A stretch of DNA of 46,972 bases, from positions 1 to 46,972 of the forward strand of contig JAIQZO010000087.1 of NCBI GenBank assembly GCA_021777055.1. The letters are read 5' to 3'. The notes under the pieces were generated by a model. The model saw only the letters and a program-made list of their open reading frames with translations, was not told the DNA's origin and did not search any database. Positions 7,853-16,292 of the stretch are shown one piece after another (positions within the stretch are counted from its first letter, which is position 1; every line of letters starts with the position of its first letter). The translations under genes were made by a program, and so were the position numbers. Source of the stretch: Candidatus Anammoxibacter sp. Its GTDB lineage: Bacteria > Planctomycetota > Brocadiia > Brocadiales > Anammoxibacteraceae.

Positions 7853-8101
7853 TTGACGGATCAGCAATTAGTGGATATGTATAAAAAAAAAGATTTGAAA
7901 AGTATTATAGAATCTGTCGTTATTGCTATTGGCAGGGAGGAGAATACCCAGGAGTTTTATACCTATCTATCCAAAACTATAAGGGATCCTGAGACGAGGA
8001 AGTTCTTTGAAGAGATAGCTAAAAAAGAGGAGGTGGATATTGAGGAGACAGAGGCATTTCTTGAAGAACTGGAAGAAGATTTAAAAAATGCAGAAGAGTA
8101 A
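7853..8101 (+). CDS. Half-size ferritin-like (rubrerythrin-related) protein lacking the EExxH motif
   Basis: An 82-residue acidic helical protein. The stretch IGREENTQEFYTYLSK, then DPETRKFFEEIAKKEE, follows the helix pair of rubrerythrins (E..e..FY..l...R..F..lA.eE..H). Where the diiron ligand pair EExxH should stand it reads EEVDIEE, so the His is absent. It equals about half of the rubrerythrin domain encoded at 9469. If folded, it would need to dimerise and may bind no iron. The start is probably TTG 7853 (agga 8-10 nt upstream); ATG 7877 is an alternative. It lies 70 bp before trxB and may share its promoter. Confidence 0.6.
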   Translation: MTDQQLVDMYKKKDLKSIIESVVIAIGREENTQEFYTYLSKTIRDPETRKFFEEIAKKEEVDIEETEAFLEELEEDLKNAEE

Positions 8102-8171
8102 TAATATGCAATAAAGTCTAACTCCGTAGGTTACGATTTTATAAACTTTCATATTCGCAAAGAAAGGAAAA

Positions 8172-9119
8172 ATGGAAGATATAAAAAAATATGATGTTAT
8201 TTTAGTTGGTGGTGGTTGTGCTGCCATGGCTTCTGCCATTTATACTTGCAGGGCAGAGCTTAAGACTTTAATGCTTGAAAGAAAGTTTGTTGGTGGTCAG
8301 GTTGTTATAACTACTGATGTGGATAATTATCCTGGGTTTCCCGATGGAATACAAGGGCCTGAATTAACTGAAAGGATGAGGAAACAGGCGGAAAGATTTG
8401 GTACGGAAATCAAGAGTGAGGAGGTTGTTAGTTTAAGTGTTGACGGACTGAAAAAAACAGTAACCACAGATGAAGGTGTCTATGAAAGTCCTATAGTGAT
8501 ATTGGCAATGGGAGCGGACCCCAGGAAATTAGAGGTGCCGGGTGAAGAAGAGTTAACAGGACGTGGTGTTAGTTATTGCGGTACGTGTGACGGACCTTTT
8601 TACAGAGGCAAGGATGTCTTTGTCGTTGGGGGCGGCAGTTCTGCTATAACAGAAGCTATATTTATAACAAAATTTGTCAACAAATTAACGGTTGTTCACC
8701 GGCGTGACGCCCTTAGAGCGGAAAAGATTCTACAAAAAGAGGCCTTTGAAAATCCAAAGATGAGTTTCATCTGGGATTCGGTTGTCGAAAGTATAGATGG
8801 CAAGGAAAAAGTAGAAGGTGTGACAATTAATAATCTAAAGACTGGCCAGAAAGATAAGTTGCCTTGTGGAGGGGTGTTTGTTTTTGTAGGGAATCAGCCA
8901 AATACTGGTTTTCTTGATAACCTTTTTTCTGTGGACGCTGGATCACATGTTGAGGCCAATCATAAGATGGAAACCTCAGTGGAAGGAATATTTGCTATCG
9001 GGGATGTGCGTAAGAACTCTTTCAGGCAAATTGCCACAGCGGTTGGTGATGGCGTAACTGCTGCAATTGCGGCGCAGCATAAAATTGCAGATATGAAAGC
9101 AAAAGGAGGCTTATTATAG
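8172..9119 (+). CDS. trxB: Thioredoxin reductase (NADPH, FAD)
   Basis: A 315-residue low-molecular-weight thioredoxin reductase. The FAD-binding Rossmann start is DVILVGGGCAA, a variant of GGGPAG. FVGGQVVITTDVDNYPGF is the typical FAD loop. The redox pair is C136-GT-C139 in YCGTCDGPFY. NADPH binding is shown by VVGGGSSAITEA and HRRDALRAEK. The C-terminal FAD site is AIGDVRKNSFRQIATAVGDG. It would reduce thioredoxin-like proteins; candidate clients here are the CPTC protein at 12227, DsbD and the peroxiredoxin at 19091. Ribosome site aaagg lies just upstream of ATG 8172. Confidence 0.95.
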   Translation: MEDIKKYDVILVGGGCAAMASAIYTCRAELKTLMLERKFVGGQVVITTDVDNYPGFPDGIQGPELTERMRKQAERFGTEIKSEEVVSLSVDGLKKTVTTDEGVYESPIVILAMGADPRKLEVPGEEELTGRGVSYCGTCDGPFYRGKDVFVVGGGSSAITEAIFITKFVNKLTVVHRRDALRAEKILQKEAFENPKMSFIWDSVVESIDGKEKVEGVTINNLKTGQKDKLPCGGVFVFVGNQPNTGFLDNLFSVDAGSHVEANHKMETSVEGIFAIGDVRKNSFRQIATAVGDGVTAAIAAQHKIADMKAKGGLL

Positions 9120-9468
9120 GTAACGCTTCTTGTGTGGTAAGAATGGGTATTCAGTTGTTAGAAATTTGAATTCTGAACGGTAAAACAGGTATAGATGCGT
9201 CATTTGTAGTTAGTTGTTGATATAATTTTAATGCAAGATAAATCTAGCACTCCAAGATACGCAAATTTCTAATATTGATGGAGTGTTAAATTTATCTTGC
9301 AAATAATAATAATAAGTAGAGCGACAATTACGTCTTGAAGAAGTTAAGGAATTGTTGTTACAATCGTATCCATTTTCTATACTGAATTCTGGATACTAAT
9401 TCCTGTATACTGAACAGATACAAAATATTGATCTTTAGAAATTATAAATATTTAAAGGAGGATATGGT
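9120..9468. other. Spacer with an imperfect inverted repeat and ggatact repeats
   Basis: No gene is supported in this 349-bp stretch. It contains a 23-bp imperfect inverted repeat (9232-9301) and a degenerate run of tactgaa/ggatact units at about 9378-9420. A strong ribosome site, aaggagg, follows at about 9455. Confidence 0.6.
9232..9301. repeat. Imperfect 23-bp inverted repeat
   Basis: The left arm 9232-9254 (tgcaagataaatctagca...) and right arm 9279-9301 pair with two mismatches around a 24-base loop. There is no T-run. It could be a small MITE relic or an mRNA hairpin ahead of the rubrerythrin gene. Confidence 0.65.
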
Positions 9469-10080
9469 ATGAAATGGGTTTGCAGAGTTTGTGGTTATGT
9501 ACATGAAGGTTCAGCTCCGCCGGATGAGTGTCCTATCTGTTTTGTTGGAAGTTATGCATTTGATAAAGGTGAGGAAGTTGTAGCTAAAGAGAGTGCACCT
9601 GAACCACAAAAGATATCAAAAGAAGAGTTAATGAAGAAATCGGCTGCTGAAATATTAAAGCAGGCCGTAGTTAAAGAACAGGAATCATTTGAATTCTACA
9701 AAAATGCATTAGAGATAGTTAAAGATGCCGGTGCAATACAGCTGTTAGATGAATTGGCAAAAGAGGAATTGGCACACAAGGAGAGACTGGAAAATTTTAA
9801 ACCGAGTGATTTAAAAGATGTTGAGTTAAAGAAGATCAATGATCTTCGTATCAGTGATTTCTTGGTAGAGGATGACATTACTGACAAGAGCGGTTTTCAA
9901 GGTGTACTTATTAAGGCCATGAAGAAAGAGCAGAAGGCGTATGAATTCTTTACTGGAATGATTAATGCCATTGATGACCCGGATGTCAGAAGATTGTTTG
10001 AAATCTTAGCAAATGAAGAGCTTGAGCATAAGAACAAGTTAGAGATCTATTATGATGATTTTGTCTATTCTGAGAACTAA
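9469..10080 (+). CDS. Rubredoxin-rubrerythrin (N-terminal rubredoxin domain)
   Basis: A 203-residue protein. The N-terminus is a rubredoxin-like iron site with C5-x2-C8 (CRVCGY) and C21-x2-C24 (CPIC). A flexible stretch (30-55) precedes a four-helix ferritin-like domain with two half-sites: KEQESFEFY then LAKEELAHKERL, and KKEQKAYEFF then LANEELEHKNKL. These supply the E and EExxH ligands of a diiron centre. The rubredoxin domain is at the N-terminus, the order of 'reverse' rubrerythrins. These enzymes reduce hydrogen peroxide in the cytoplasm of anaerobes. Strong ribosome site aaggagg; followed by a good terminator. Confidence 0.9.
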   Translation: MKWVCRVCGYVHEGSAPPDECPICFVGSYAFDKGEEVVAKESAPEPQKISKEELMKKSAAEILKQAVVKEQESFEFYKNALEIVKDAGAIQLLDELAKEELAHKERLENFKPSDLKDVELKKINDLRISDFLVEDDITDKSGFQGVLIKAMKKEQKAYEFFTGMINAIDDPDVRRLFEILANEELEHKNKLEIYYDDFVYSEN

Positions 10081-10095
10081 TTAGACGGTAAACAA

Positions 10096-10138
10096 GGGCG
10101 CTGAAACATTTGTATTGTTTCCAGCGCTCTTTTTTTTT
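10096..10138 (+). terminator. Rho-independent terminator of the rubrerythrin gene
   Basis: The stem gggcgctg-aaaca (10096-10108) pairs with tgtttccagcgctc (about 10116-10129), with one bulge and a short loop. A run of T directly follows at 10130-10138. It ends 18 bp before the DsbD start, separating the two units. Confidence 0.85.
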
Positions 10139-10156
10139 AAAGATTTATATCCCCAC

Positions 10157-11953
10157 ATGAAGAAGCTATATACTATATTTATACTGCTGTTTTTTATTGC
10201 CAATATCCAACCCCTATTTGCGGAAGACGACGCTTTTACAGTAAACGTACCTGAAGTGCCTGAAAATGTAACTGCAGGTGATGATTTTGCAATAAATATT
10301 AACATAGATATTCAGCCTCATTATTTTCTGTATGAGGATAAGATGAGGTTAGAGTTTGTACCGTCAGATCTCTTTACCTTTGGGCCGTTGAACTTATCAG
10401 AATCAGAGGCCAAATATGATAAGTTCCTTGAAAAAGAGGTAAAGATTTATAAAAACAAGGCGGAACTCTCCTCATTGATCTCTTTTAATGGTAATGTTGA
10501 TCCAGGTCAATATAATATCGAATTAACGGTCTTTTATCAGGGTTGTTCTGAAGCAACATGCTTTTTGCCCATGCGTAAAAAGTTTACCGTTCCAATTACG
10601 GTAACTGCGTTACCAATGAAAACGGTCGGGGAAAGCGATCCGGGTATTGATCTAGATAATGGACGGGAGTTAACTGCTTTTGAGAAGACGATAGAGAACA
10701 AAGGTTTGTTTGGTGCTTTGTTGTTTGCCTTTATTGCAGGCATAGGATTAAGCTTTACACCATGCATATACCCCATGATTCCCATAACTGTTGCAATTAT
10801 AGGTGGCCAGGAGACAAAAAGTCCTTTTAAAGGTTTCTATCTATCTCTTGTTTATGTTTTGGGCATTGCCGTTATTTATTCTGTGCTTGGTGTTGCTGCC
10901 GCGTCTACAGGAGCGCTTTTTGGCTCTGCAGTTAAAAGTCCTTGGGTTGTAAGCTTTGTGGCTGTCGTATTTGTTGCACTTGCGTTCAGTATGTTTGGTG
11001 TTTATGAGTTAAAGATGCCCACCGCAATGGCTGAAAAATTTGGAGGAAAGGGCAAGAGCTCGGGTGTAATAGGGATTTTCTTTATGGGGTTAGTCTCTGG
11101 TACGGTTGCATCTCCGTGCGTAGGACCTGTACTCGTAAGTCTTTTGGTATATATTGCGGGAACAGGGAATAAGGTCTTGGGTTTTTGGCTATTATTTGTC
11201 CTAGCGTGGGGAATGGGATTGCTTCTTATCGTTGTGGGAACTTTTTCAGGTGTAGTAAAATCCCTGCCAAAGTCAGGCGGCTGGATGGTGATGGTGAAAA
11301 AGATCTTAGGTATCCTTTTGTTGGGAGCCGCTCTCTATTACATAAAACCTGTGATTCAAGAAAATATTTTCCTCGTCATACTTGGAGTTTTCTTTATAAC
11401 TGTCGGAGTATTTTCAGGAGGGCTTGATCGGCTGGTTTCAGAAAGCACCGTCATGTTAAGGGTAAAAAAGAGTTTCGGTGTTGTCTGCATAATCTTTGGC
11501 ATATATTTCCTTGTGGGAACATTACTGTTAAATGGATTAATATTAAAGCCATTGTCTGCAGTGTTGTCACCTTCAGGTAGTTCTGTTTCAGCGCAGAAAG
11601 AGGGAGGTATTCAATGGGTTTTCTCTGAATCTGAAGGGCGGAGAATTGCGCTGGAAAAGAAGATGCCGGTGATGATTGATTTTTGGGCAGAGTGGTGTTC
11701 CGTATGTAAAAAACTAGATAAAAAGACTCTTCATGATCCTGATATAATAGAGGAGTCGAAACGGTTTGTAAATATAAAGGTTGACTGTACAAATACCGAT
11801 GATAATGAAATAAAGAAATTATGGGCAAAGTATAATATTGTTGGATTACCGACCATAATATTTATAGACAAAACAGGTAAGGTACTAGAAAGAAGTACTA
11901 TAAATAAATTTATGACACCGGCGGAGTTGAAGAAAATAATGAACAAAATTTAA
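10157..11953 (+). CDS. dsbD: Thiol:disulfide interchange protein DsbD
   Basis: About 598 residues. It has a signal peptide (MKKLYTIFILLFFIANIQPLFA), a periplasmic alpha domain with the Cys pair in YQGCSEATCFLP, an eight-helix membrane domain with the two transmembrane cysteines in SFTPCIYPM and SPCVGPV, and a C-terminal thioredoxin domain with WAEWCSVCKK. It carries electrons from cytoplasmic thioredoxin to periplasmic thiol proteins such as cytochrome c maturation factors, which matters in cytochrome-rich organisms. ATG 10157 is chosen over an upstream in-frame start at 10115, since that one would lie inside the terminator and spoil the signal peptide. trxB upstream supplies a plausible electron source. 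Confidence 0.95.
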   Translation: MKKLYTIFILLFFIANIQPLFAEDDAFTVNVPEVPENVTAGDDFAININIDIQPHYFLYEDKMRLEFVPSDLFTFGPLNLSESEAKYDKFLEKEVKIYKNKAELSSLISFNGNVDPGQYNIELTVFYQGCSEATCFLPMRKKFTVPITVTALPMKTVGESDPGIDLDNGRELTAFEKTIENKGLFGALLFAFIAGIGLSFTPCIYPMIPITVAIIGGQETKSPFKGFYLSLVYVLGIAVIYSVLGVAAASTGALFGSAVKSPWVVSFVAVVFVALAFSMFGVYELKMPTAMAEKFGGKGKSSGVIGIFFMGLVSGTVASPCVGPVLVSLLVYIAGTGNKVLGFWLLFVLAWGMGLLLIVVGTFSGVVKSLPKSGGWMVMVKKILGILLLGAALYYIKPVIQENIFLVILGVFFITVGVFSGGLDRLVSESTVMLRVKKSFGVVCIIFGIYFLVGTLLLNGLILKPLSAVLSPSGSSVSAQKEGGIQWVFSESEGRRIALEKKMPVMIDFWAEWCSVCKKLDKKTLHDPDIIEESKRFVNIKVDCTNTDDNEIKKLWAKYNIVGLPTIIFIDKTGKVLERSTINKFMTPAELKKIMNKI

Positions 11954-12016
11954 TTACAAAATGAGTAATTTATTGTAATTGTTCTGCGTATTCTATTCAT
12001 AGGTTGTGTGTTTTGG

Positions 12017-12116
12017 GTTCAGAGTTCAGGGTTCAACGTTCAGGGTTTAAAGTTTTATTTACATTAAAGGTCAACAAAAAAAGCATTTGCAGAACGTTGA
12101 ACCCTGAACTCTGAAC
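12017..12116. repeat. Perfect 25-bp inverted repeat built of ttcaggg heptamers
   Basis: The left arm 12017-12041 consists of gttcaga/gttcagg/gttcaac heptamers. The right arm 12092-12116 is its exact reverse complement, and 50 bp lies between. The related motif ctgaatggttac follows at 12163-12174. It lies between dsbD and the CPTC gene and has no coding capacity. Confidence 0.85.
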
Positions 12117-12226
12117 GTTTTAACTGTAAAACAATTATTTAATGGTACCATGTAATATAACGCTGAATGGTTACAATTTATTACATGTTCCTTCCTGATT
12201 TTTTTAATTTAATGGAGGCTTAAAAA

Positions 12227-12469
12227 ATGTCAAATGTAAAAGTAGAGTTCTTTTGTGATCGTTTTTGCCCAACTTGTTCAGACATAGAAGCTTTTTTAAA
12301 GGAAAGTGGTGTAAATTTTGATTACATTAATGTGGGAGAGGATAAATCTGCCATGGAGAGGGTTGTCGCGTTGTCAAACCAAGATAAATTGCCTGTTATT
12401 AAAGTAGGAGATCAAGTACTATGCCCTCCAATTGACAAGAATAAATTGCTTGACGTTATAAACGGTTAA
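12227..12469 (+). CDS. Small glutaredoxin/thioredoxin-fold protein (CPTC)
   Basis: An 80-residue thioredoxin-fold protein with redox motif CPTC (FCPTCSDIEAFL, about residues 14-17) after the first beta strand, and the cis-proline loop KLPVIKVGDQV near 64. The length and GxLCPP..KNKLLD end are like glutaredoxin-type reductants. It is cytoplasmic, with no signal. It would exchange disulfides with TrxB (8172) or a peroxiredoxin. Good ribosome site tggagg at 12211-12216. Confidence 0.85.
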   Translation: MSNVKVEFFCDRFCPTCSDIEAFLKESGVNFDYINVGEDKSAMERVVALSNQDKLPVIKVGDQVLCPPIDKNKLLDVING

Positions 12470-12568
12470 GTGATAGACTGCACTTCTACTAATGTATCAA
12501 AGTCGCGCTTCTTTGTTGAATAAATGCATGTTATGGCGAAACCGTGACCAAATTATGAAAAGAGAATG

Positions 12569-12715
12569 CAGGAGACAGGATTCAGAATAAGGCATATAGA
12601 TTTGTAGTTGTTTTACCATTTCATTAATCGTAAAAATGCATCTACTTTCCAATTCCAGCTTTCTGTTGTTCTGACACCTGTCTCTTGTTTTCTGTCTTCT
12701 GTCTCCTGAACTCTG
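12569..12715. repeat. Heptamer element (ctgtctc/ctgtctt) abutting the nqrA start
   Basis: The left part, gcaggagacaggattcag (12569-12586), pairs with the long right part at 12658-12715, made of ttctgtc/ctgtctc-like 7-bp units. The right end stops 4 bp before ATG 12720, so the repeat supplies the whole 5' leader and no ribosome site is visible. The rest of the spacer (12470-12568) shows nothing recognisable. Confidence 0.75.
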
Positions 12716-12719
12716 TAAA

Positions 12720-14252
12720 ATGATCGAAAAAGTAAAGTCGTTTAAAGGTGGATTCGTTTTTGCTAATCTACAAGGGGAACCCACCGCAAGCATTGATAAT
12801 CAAAATGTTCCAGAAGAAGTCGTAATACCACTAAAACAAGGGGGCGGGAGCGAAGTAAAATCTATTGTTAAATCCGGTGAGACAGTAAAGGCTGGTCAGA
12901 TTATTGCCATAGATGAAACATCTTTATCATCTCCGGTTCATGCAACAATAAGTGGCACAGTTATAGATTGTGAAAGAAATATAACTTATGGCAGTAAATC
13001 TTCAGAAAACGAAAATAGCGTTGCCAGTGTTGTAATTAGGGCGGATGGTCAAGAAAGTTTTTTGTCGCTCAATGATATTATCCCCGATGCAGACATCTCT
13101 TCCATAGAGGGTGTGTTTGATGCCATATATTTTTCCGGTGTTTCCTCTCTTGGTACATCAGGAATTCCCACACCACATAACTCTTCGTCTATAAATCCTG
13201 ATGACGTCAAAAATATTATAATTAATGGAACTACATCAGAGCCATTCTCCTTGCCAAGCGATCTGTTTTCTGAAAGCAGTAGACTACCAATTGTTATTGG
13301 CATTAATATTTTGCATTTTTTATTTCCGGATGCGGTCCTAGACATTGCGGTTGATAGCAAGAAGAAAGAGATCATGTATGGACTGTTTAACCTGTTAACC
13401 AGTTCAGAGGATGAAATAAAAAATGCCCCTTATGCAGATAAGAAGTTTTTAAAGACTGTTTTGATCCACCCATTAAAGTCCAAATATCCCCAAGGTGACG
13501 AATCTCTTCTGGTTGAAACTATTCTAGGTGATATACCGGTTCCAAAAGGTGAATTTTCAGCTATAGATTACGGAGCTCTAATCCTTGATATTCAAGATGT
13601 CATTGCTGTTTATGAAGCGGTTATTAAGAGCAAACCTTTAATTGGAACAGTAATTTCTTTAGGAGGGCCGGGATTCAAGGTTAACCAGGGACTTAGGGTT
13701 CGTATAGGTACGTCTATAAGCGATGTCTTGAAAGATAGGCTACGTAGCGATATGAAACTGCGCATAATATTAAACAGTGTCATGGGAGGTGAAGTAGTAG
13801 AGAACTTAGATTTACCGGTAACTAGTTCTATTAAATCTATAATAGCTATTCCCGAGAACCGTGATCAGGAATTTTTGACATTTTTACGTCCTGGTGTTAA
13901 CAGAGGTTCATTCTCAAATACTTTCTTGTCATCTGTTTTTAGAGGTTTTAAAAGAAGGATCGATACAAATCTTCACGGTGAATTAAGGGCATGCATAGCT
14001 TGTAACTATTGTGAATATGTTTGTCCTGTAAAAATACTTCCTTTTTTAATTAGCAAGTATGCCACCCATGATATGGCTGAAGATACATTGCGACTAAACG
14101 TGCTTGAGTGTATTGAGTGCGGACTATGCAGTTATGTTTGTCCTTCCAAGATTCCCATAGTTGATCATATACGGCAATGTAAGCAGGAACTATACACCGC
14201 TATGGATGAAGAAGAAGGGGGAGATGAAGAAGATGAGGGACAATTAACATGA
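12720..14252 (+). CDS. NqrA-position subunit with RnfC-like features (two [4Fe-4S] motifs)
   Basis: A 510-residue protein homologous to NqrA/RnfC. The N-terminal barrel-sandwich domain shows GETVKAGQIIA and SSPVHATISGTV (about 52-80). The middle is a complex-I 51-kDa-type fold, but the glycine loop that binds FMN/NADH in RnfC (GLGGAGFPT) reads SSLGTSGIPT (about 142-151) and NGAECEP reads NGTTSEP (about 169-175), so the nucleotide site looks lost. The C-terminus keeps two ferredoxin motifs as in RnfC: C425-x2-C428-x2-C431-x3-C435 and C464-x2-C467-x2-C470-x3-C474. True NqrA lacks these clusters. It is first in a cluster with NqrB-F and no RnfB. It overlaps nqrB by 4 nt. The start ATG 12720 has no ribosome site. 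Confidence 0.85.
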   Translation: MIEKVKSFKGGFVFANLQGEPTASIDNQNVPEEVVIPLKQGGGSEVKSIVKSGETVKAGQIIAIDETSLSSPVHATISGTVIDCERNITYGSKSSENENSVASVVIRADGQESFLSLNDIIPDADISSIEGVFDAIYFSGVSSLGTSGIPTPHNSSSINPDDVKNIIINGTTSEPFSLPSDLFSESSRLPIVIGINILHFLFPDAVLDIAVDSKKKEIMYGLFNLLTSSEDEIKNAPYADKKFLKTVLIHPLKSKYPQGDESLLVETILGDIPVPKGEFSAIDYGALILDIQDVIAVYEAVIKSKPLIGTVISLGGPGFKVNQGLRVRIGTSISDVLKDRLRSDMKLRIILNSVMGGEVVENLDLPVTSSIKSIIAIPENRDQEFLTFLRPGVNRGSFSNTFLSSVFRGFKRRIDTNLHGELRACIACNYCEYVCPVKILPFLISKYATHDMAEDTLRLNVLECIECGLCSYVCPSKIPIVDHIRQCKQELYTAMDEEEGGDEEDEGQLT

Positions 14253-15322
14253 TTGCCATATTAAGGAAAATTTTGACTAAAACAGGAACTACGATTGAGA
14301 AGAGTCCCTTTAAAAAACTATTAAAGCCAGGGTTTGATGCTGCAGATAGTCTTTTCTTCGGTAGACCTGATGTCACTTCCGGATTTCCCCATTCACGGGA
14401 CTATATAGATATAAAAAGATTCTTTATAACGGTTGTAATTGCCCTTTTTCCGTGTTCTGTTGCGTCGATATATTTCTTCGGATGGCGTGCATTGGCTGTT
14501 ATTGCCACTTCATATGTCTTTGGACTTGCAGCGGAGATGGTTTTTGCAATTGTAAGAAAAGAGGAGGTAACTGAAGGGGCATTTGTAACCTGTATGATTT
14601 TTCCTCTTATTCTTCCACCCACCATTCCACTATGGATGGTGGCGCTGGGAATAGTGTTTGGTATTGTATTTGGAAAAGAGGTCTTTGGTGGTACTGGTAA
14701 AAACATCTTTAACCCGGCAATGGTTGGCAGAATATTTATTGCGGTAACTTTTCCTTCAACTATGACAACTCAGTGGCTTGATCCCATTGAAGGAGCCATT
14801 GGTGGTTTTGCATCATATACAGTTGACGCGGTAACCTCGGCTACTCCGTTAATAAAGTATTACGGTACTGGTGAGATGGCTGGATACAAGGAGTTATTCT
14901 TTGGTAATGTTTCCGGGTCATTGGGGGAGACATCTAAACTCTTGATCATCATTTCCGGGATTTTTCTGATGGCTACCAGAGTGGGAAACTGGCGAATCCC
15001 TACTGCTTATTTAGGTTCGGTTGTAATCTTTTCATTTATTATGAATTTATTCAGTCCGGGTATGTTTGCTCCTCCTTTGTTCCAACTCTTAACCGGCGGT
15101 CTTCTATTTGGCGCCATCTTTATGGCAACGGATCCAGTTTCTGCCGCAATTACCGATACAGGTAAAGGGGTTTACGGGATTTTACTTGGCATATTGACTG
15201 TCTTGATAAGAGAGCTTACCGGTTATGTTGAAGGGGTAATGTTTGCCATAATATTTATGAATATCTTTGCCCCCCTGATAGATGAAATTGTTATCTTGTT
15301 GCGGTATAAAAAAATTAAATGA
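14249..15322 (+). CDS. nqrB: Na+-translocating NADH:quinone oxidoreductase subunit B
   Basis: A 357-residue polytopic membrane protein. NqrB rather than RnfD is indicated by the N-terminal helix region with VTSGFPHSRDYIDIKR and by FPLILPPTIPLW and GKEVFGGTGKN. The covalent FMN site is the threonine in VTSATPL (T199), the SxAT context used in NqrB/RnfD. NqrB forms the membrane core and binds quinone and riboflavin in the Nqr complex. The start overlaps the preceding stop (ATGA), so expression is coupled to the NqrA/RnfC-like gene; nqrC follows after 23 bp. Confidence 0.93.
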   Translation: MIAILRKILTKTGTTIEKSPFKKLLKPGFDAADSLFFGRPDVTSGFPHSRDYIDIKRFFITVVIALFPCSVASIYFFGWRALAVIATSYVFGLAAEMVFAIVRKEEVTEGAFVTCMIFPLILPPTIPLWMVALGIVFGIVFGKEVFGGTGKNIFNPAMVGRIFIAVTFPSTMTTQWLDPIEGAIGGFASYTVDAVTSATPLIKYYGTGEMAGYKELFFGNVSGSLGETSKLLIIISGIFLMATRVGNWRIPTAYLGSVVIFSFIMNLFSPGMFAPPLFQLLTGGLLFGAIFMATDPVSAAITDTGKGVYGILLGILTVLIRELTGYVEGVMFAIIFMNIFAPLIDEIVILLRYKKIK

Positions 15323-15345
15323 TGATGTTTATTCTCTGATCCGAA

Positions 15346-15951
15346 ATGAAAGAAAAAATATGGATGGTAGTTTTATTGGTTATCGTTGCATTAGTTTCTG
15401 CTTTAATGTTGGCGGTAATTAATGTAAAGACAAAGCCTATTGTTCAAAGAAATAATGAAATAAAACTAAAAAAAAGCGTCCTTGATGTCTTTCGTATTGA
15501 CTATAATATAGATAGCGTTGAACCGGTATTCGCTGATAACGTTGATATAATAGATGAAAATGATACTGTATATTATAAAATAAAGTCAGTGTCAGGTGAA
15601 AAAGAGAGTTCGGAAAAGGATGAACTTCTTGCATTTAAGATTAACGGGCCGGGTTTTTGGGGTCCTATTGATGCCCTGATCGCGATGCACAGTGATTTAA
15701 AGACTATTGAGGGTATTAAATTTCTAAAACATGATGAAACGCCGGGGCTGGGAGGCAGGATCGATGAAGAGTGGTTTTATTTACAGTTTAAAGGGAAAAT
15801 CATAGAGCCGAAGATAATAAGGGTACCTTACAATACTGCAAAGAATGAGAATGAGTTTGATGCTATAACCGGTGCTACTGAGACTAGCAGGTCAGTTGAG
15901 GCACTTATAAATAAAGGAGTTAGCTCATTTTCTGCACAGTTACAGAAATAG
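15346..15951 (+). CDS. nqrC: Na+-translocating NADH:quinone oxidoreductase subunit C
   Basis: A 201-residue protein with one N-terminal membrane anchor (IWMVVLLVIVALVSALML) and a periplasmic FMN-binding domain. The flavinylation motif is TGATETS (T178 expected to carry FMN), where the family shows SGAT. LKHDETPGLGGRI at about 128-138 is a second conserved block. NqrC passes electrons between NqrD/E and NqrB on the outer face. It is shorter than typical proteobacterial NqrC (about 255 residues), missing part of the N-terminal region. FMN transfer would need ApbE, not present in this window. Confidence 0.92.
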   Translation: MKEKIWMVVLLVIVALVSALMLAVINVKTKPIVQRNNEIKLKKSVLDVFRIDYNIDSVEPVFADNVDIIDENDTVYYKIKSVSGEKESSEKDELLAFKINGPGFWGPIDALIAMHSDLKTIEGIKFLKHDETPGLGGRIDEEWFYLQFKGKIIEPKIIRVPYNTAKNENEFDAITGATETSRSVEALINKGVSSFSAQLQK

Positions 15952-16292
15952 ATAAATACTATCTATTCAGTGAATTCAGGTGACAGAATGCAGAAACAAT
16001 AGCACAAACCTGAAGGTTTGAGTTAGAAAAACGGTGGTACAACTCTTTTACCATGATAACGTGCAACGCACTATCAAACCTGAAGGTTTGAGTTACGTAT
16101 CGTAAATGGCAATTAACGTATGTAATTCATGGCTTTAGCCTTGAGATAAAAGGATCAACAATGCTACTAAAAAGAGATGTGACTGCGTATGCTGACAGAG
16201 TGTGTAATACACAGTGAATAGTTACGTTTTATTTTAGATTACAGGATTATGATCTTTTGCGTTTAAAATATTTAAATTAGGAGAATTTCGTT
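15952..16292. other. 341-bp repeat-filled gap inside the nqr cluster
   Basis: No gene is seen. It contains two copies of a small palindrome (16005-16095), a related ggctttagcc palindrome near 16131-16140, and the common motif tgaatagttac at about 16215-16225. The nqrD ribosome site taggag (16278-16283) follows. Confidence 0.65.
16005..16095. repeat. Two copies of palindrome caaacctgaaggtttgag
   Basis: The unit occurs at 16005-16025 and 16075-16095, 70 bp apart, each able to fold as aaacc/ggttt around tgaa. The style resembles the hairpin at 7782-7805 (aaggcttcagcctt). These are dispersed intergenic palindromes within the nqr cluster. Confidence 0.8.

Noticed and set aside
11451..11828. 125-codon minus-strand frame
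   Set aside because: A shadow of the DsbD gene's C-terminal region.
11952..11980. Hairpin aattacaa/ttgtaatt after dsbD as terminator
   Set aside because: A weak AT-only stem with no following T-run; not convincing.
12497..12793. 98-codon minus-strand frame upstream of the nqrA-like gene
   Set aside because: Spans a heptamer element and overlaps the nqrA-like start; no ribosome site or recognisable domain.
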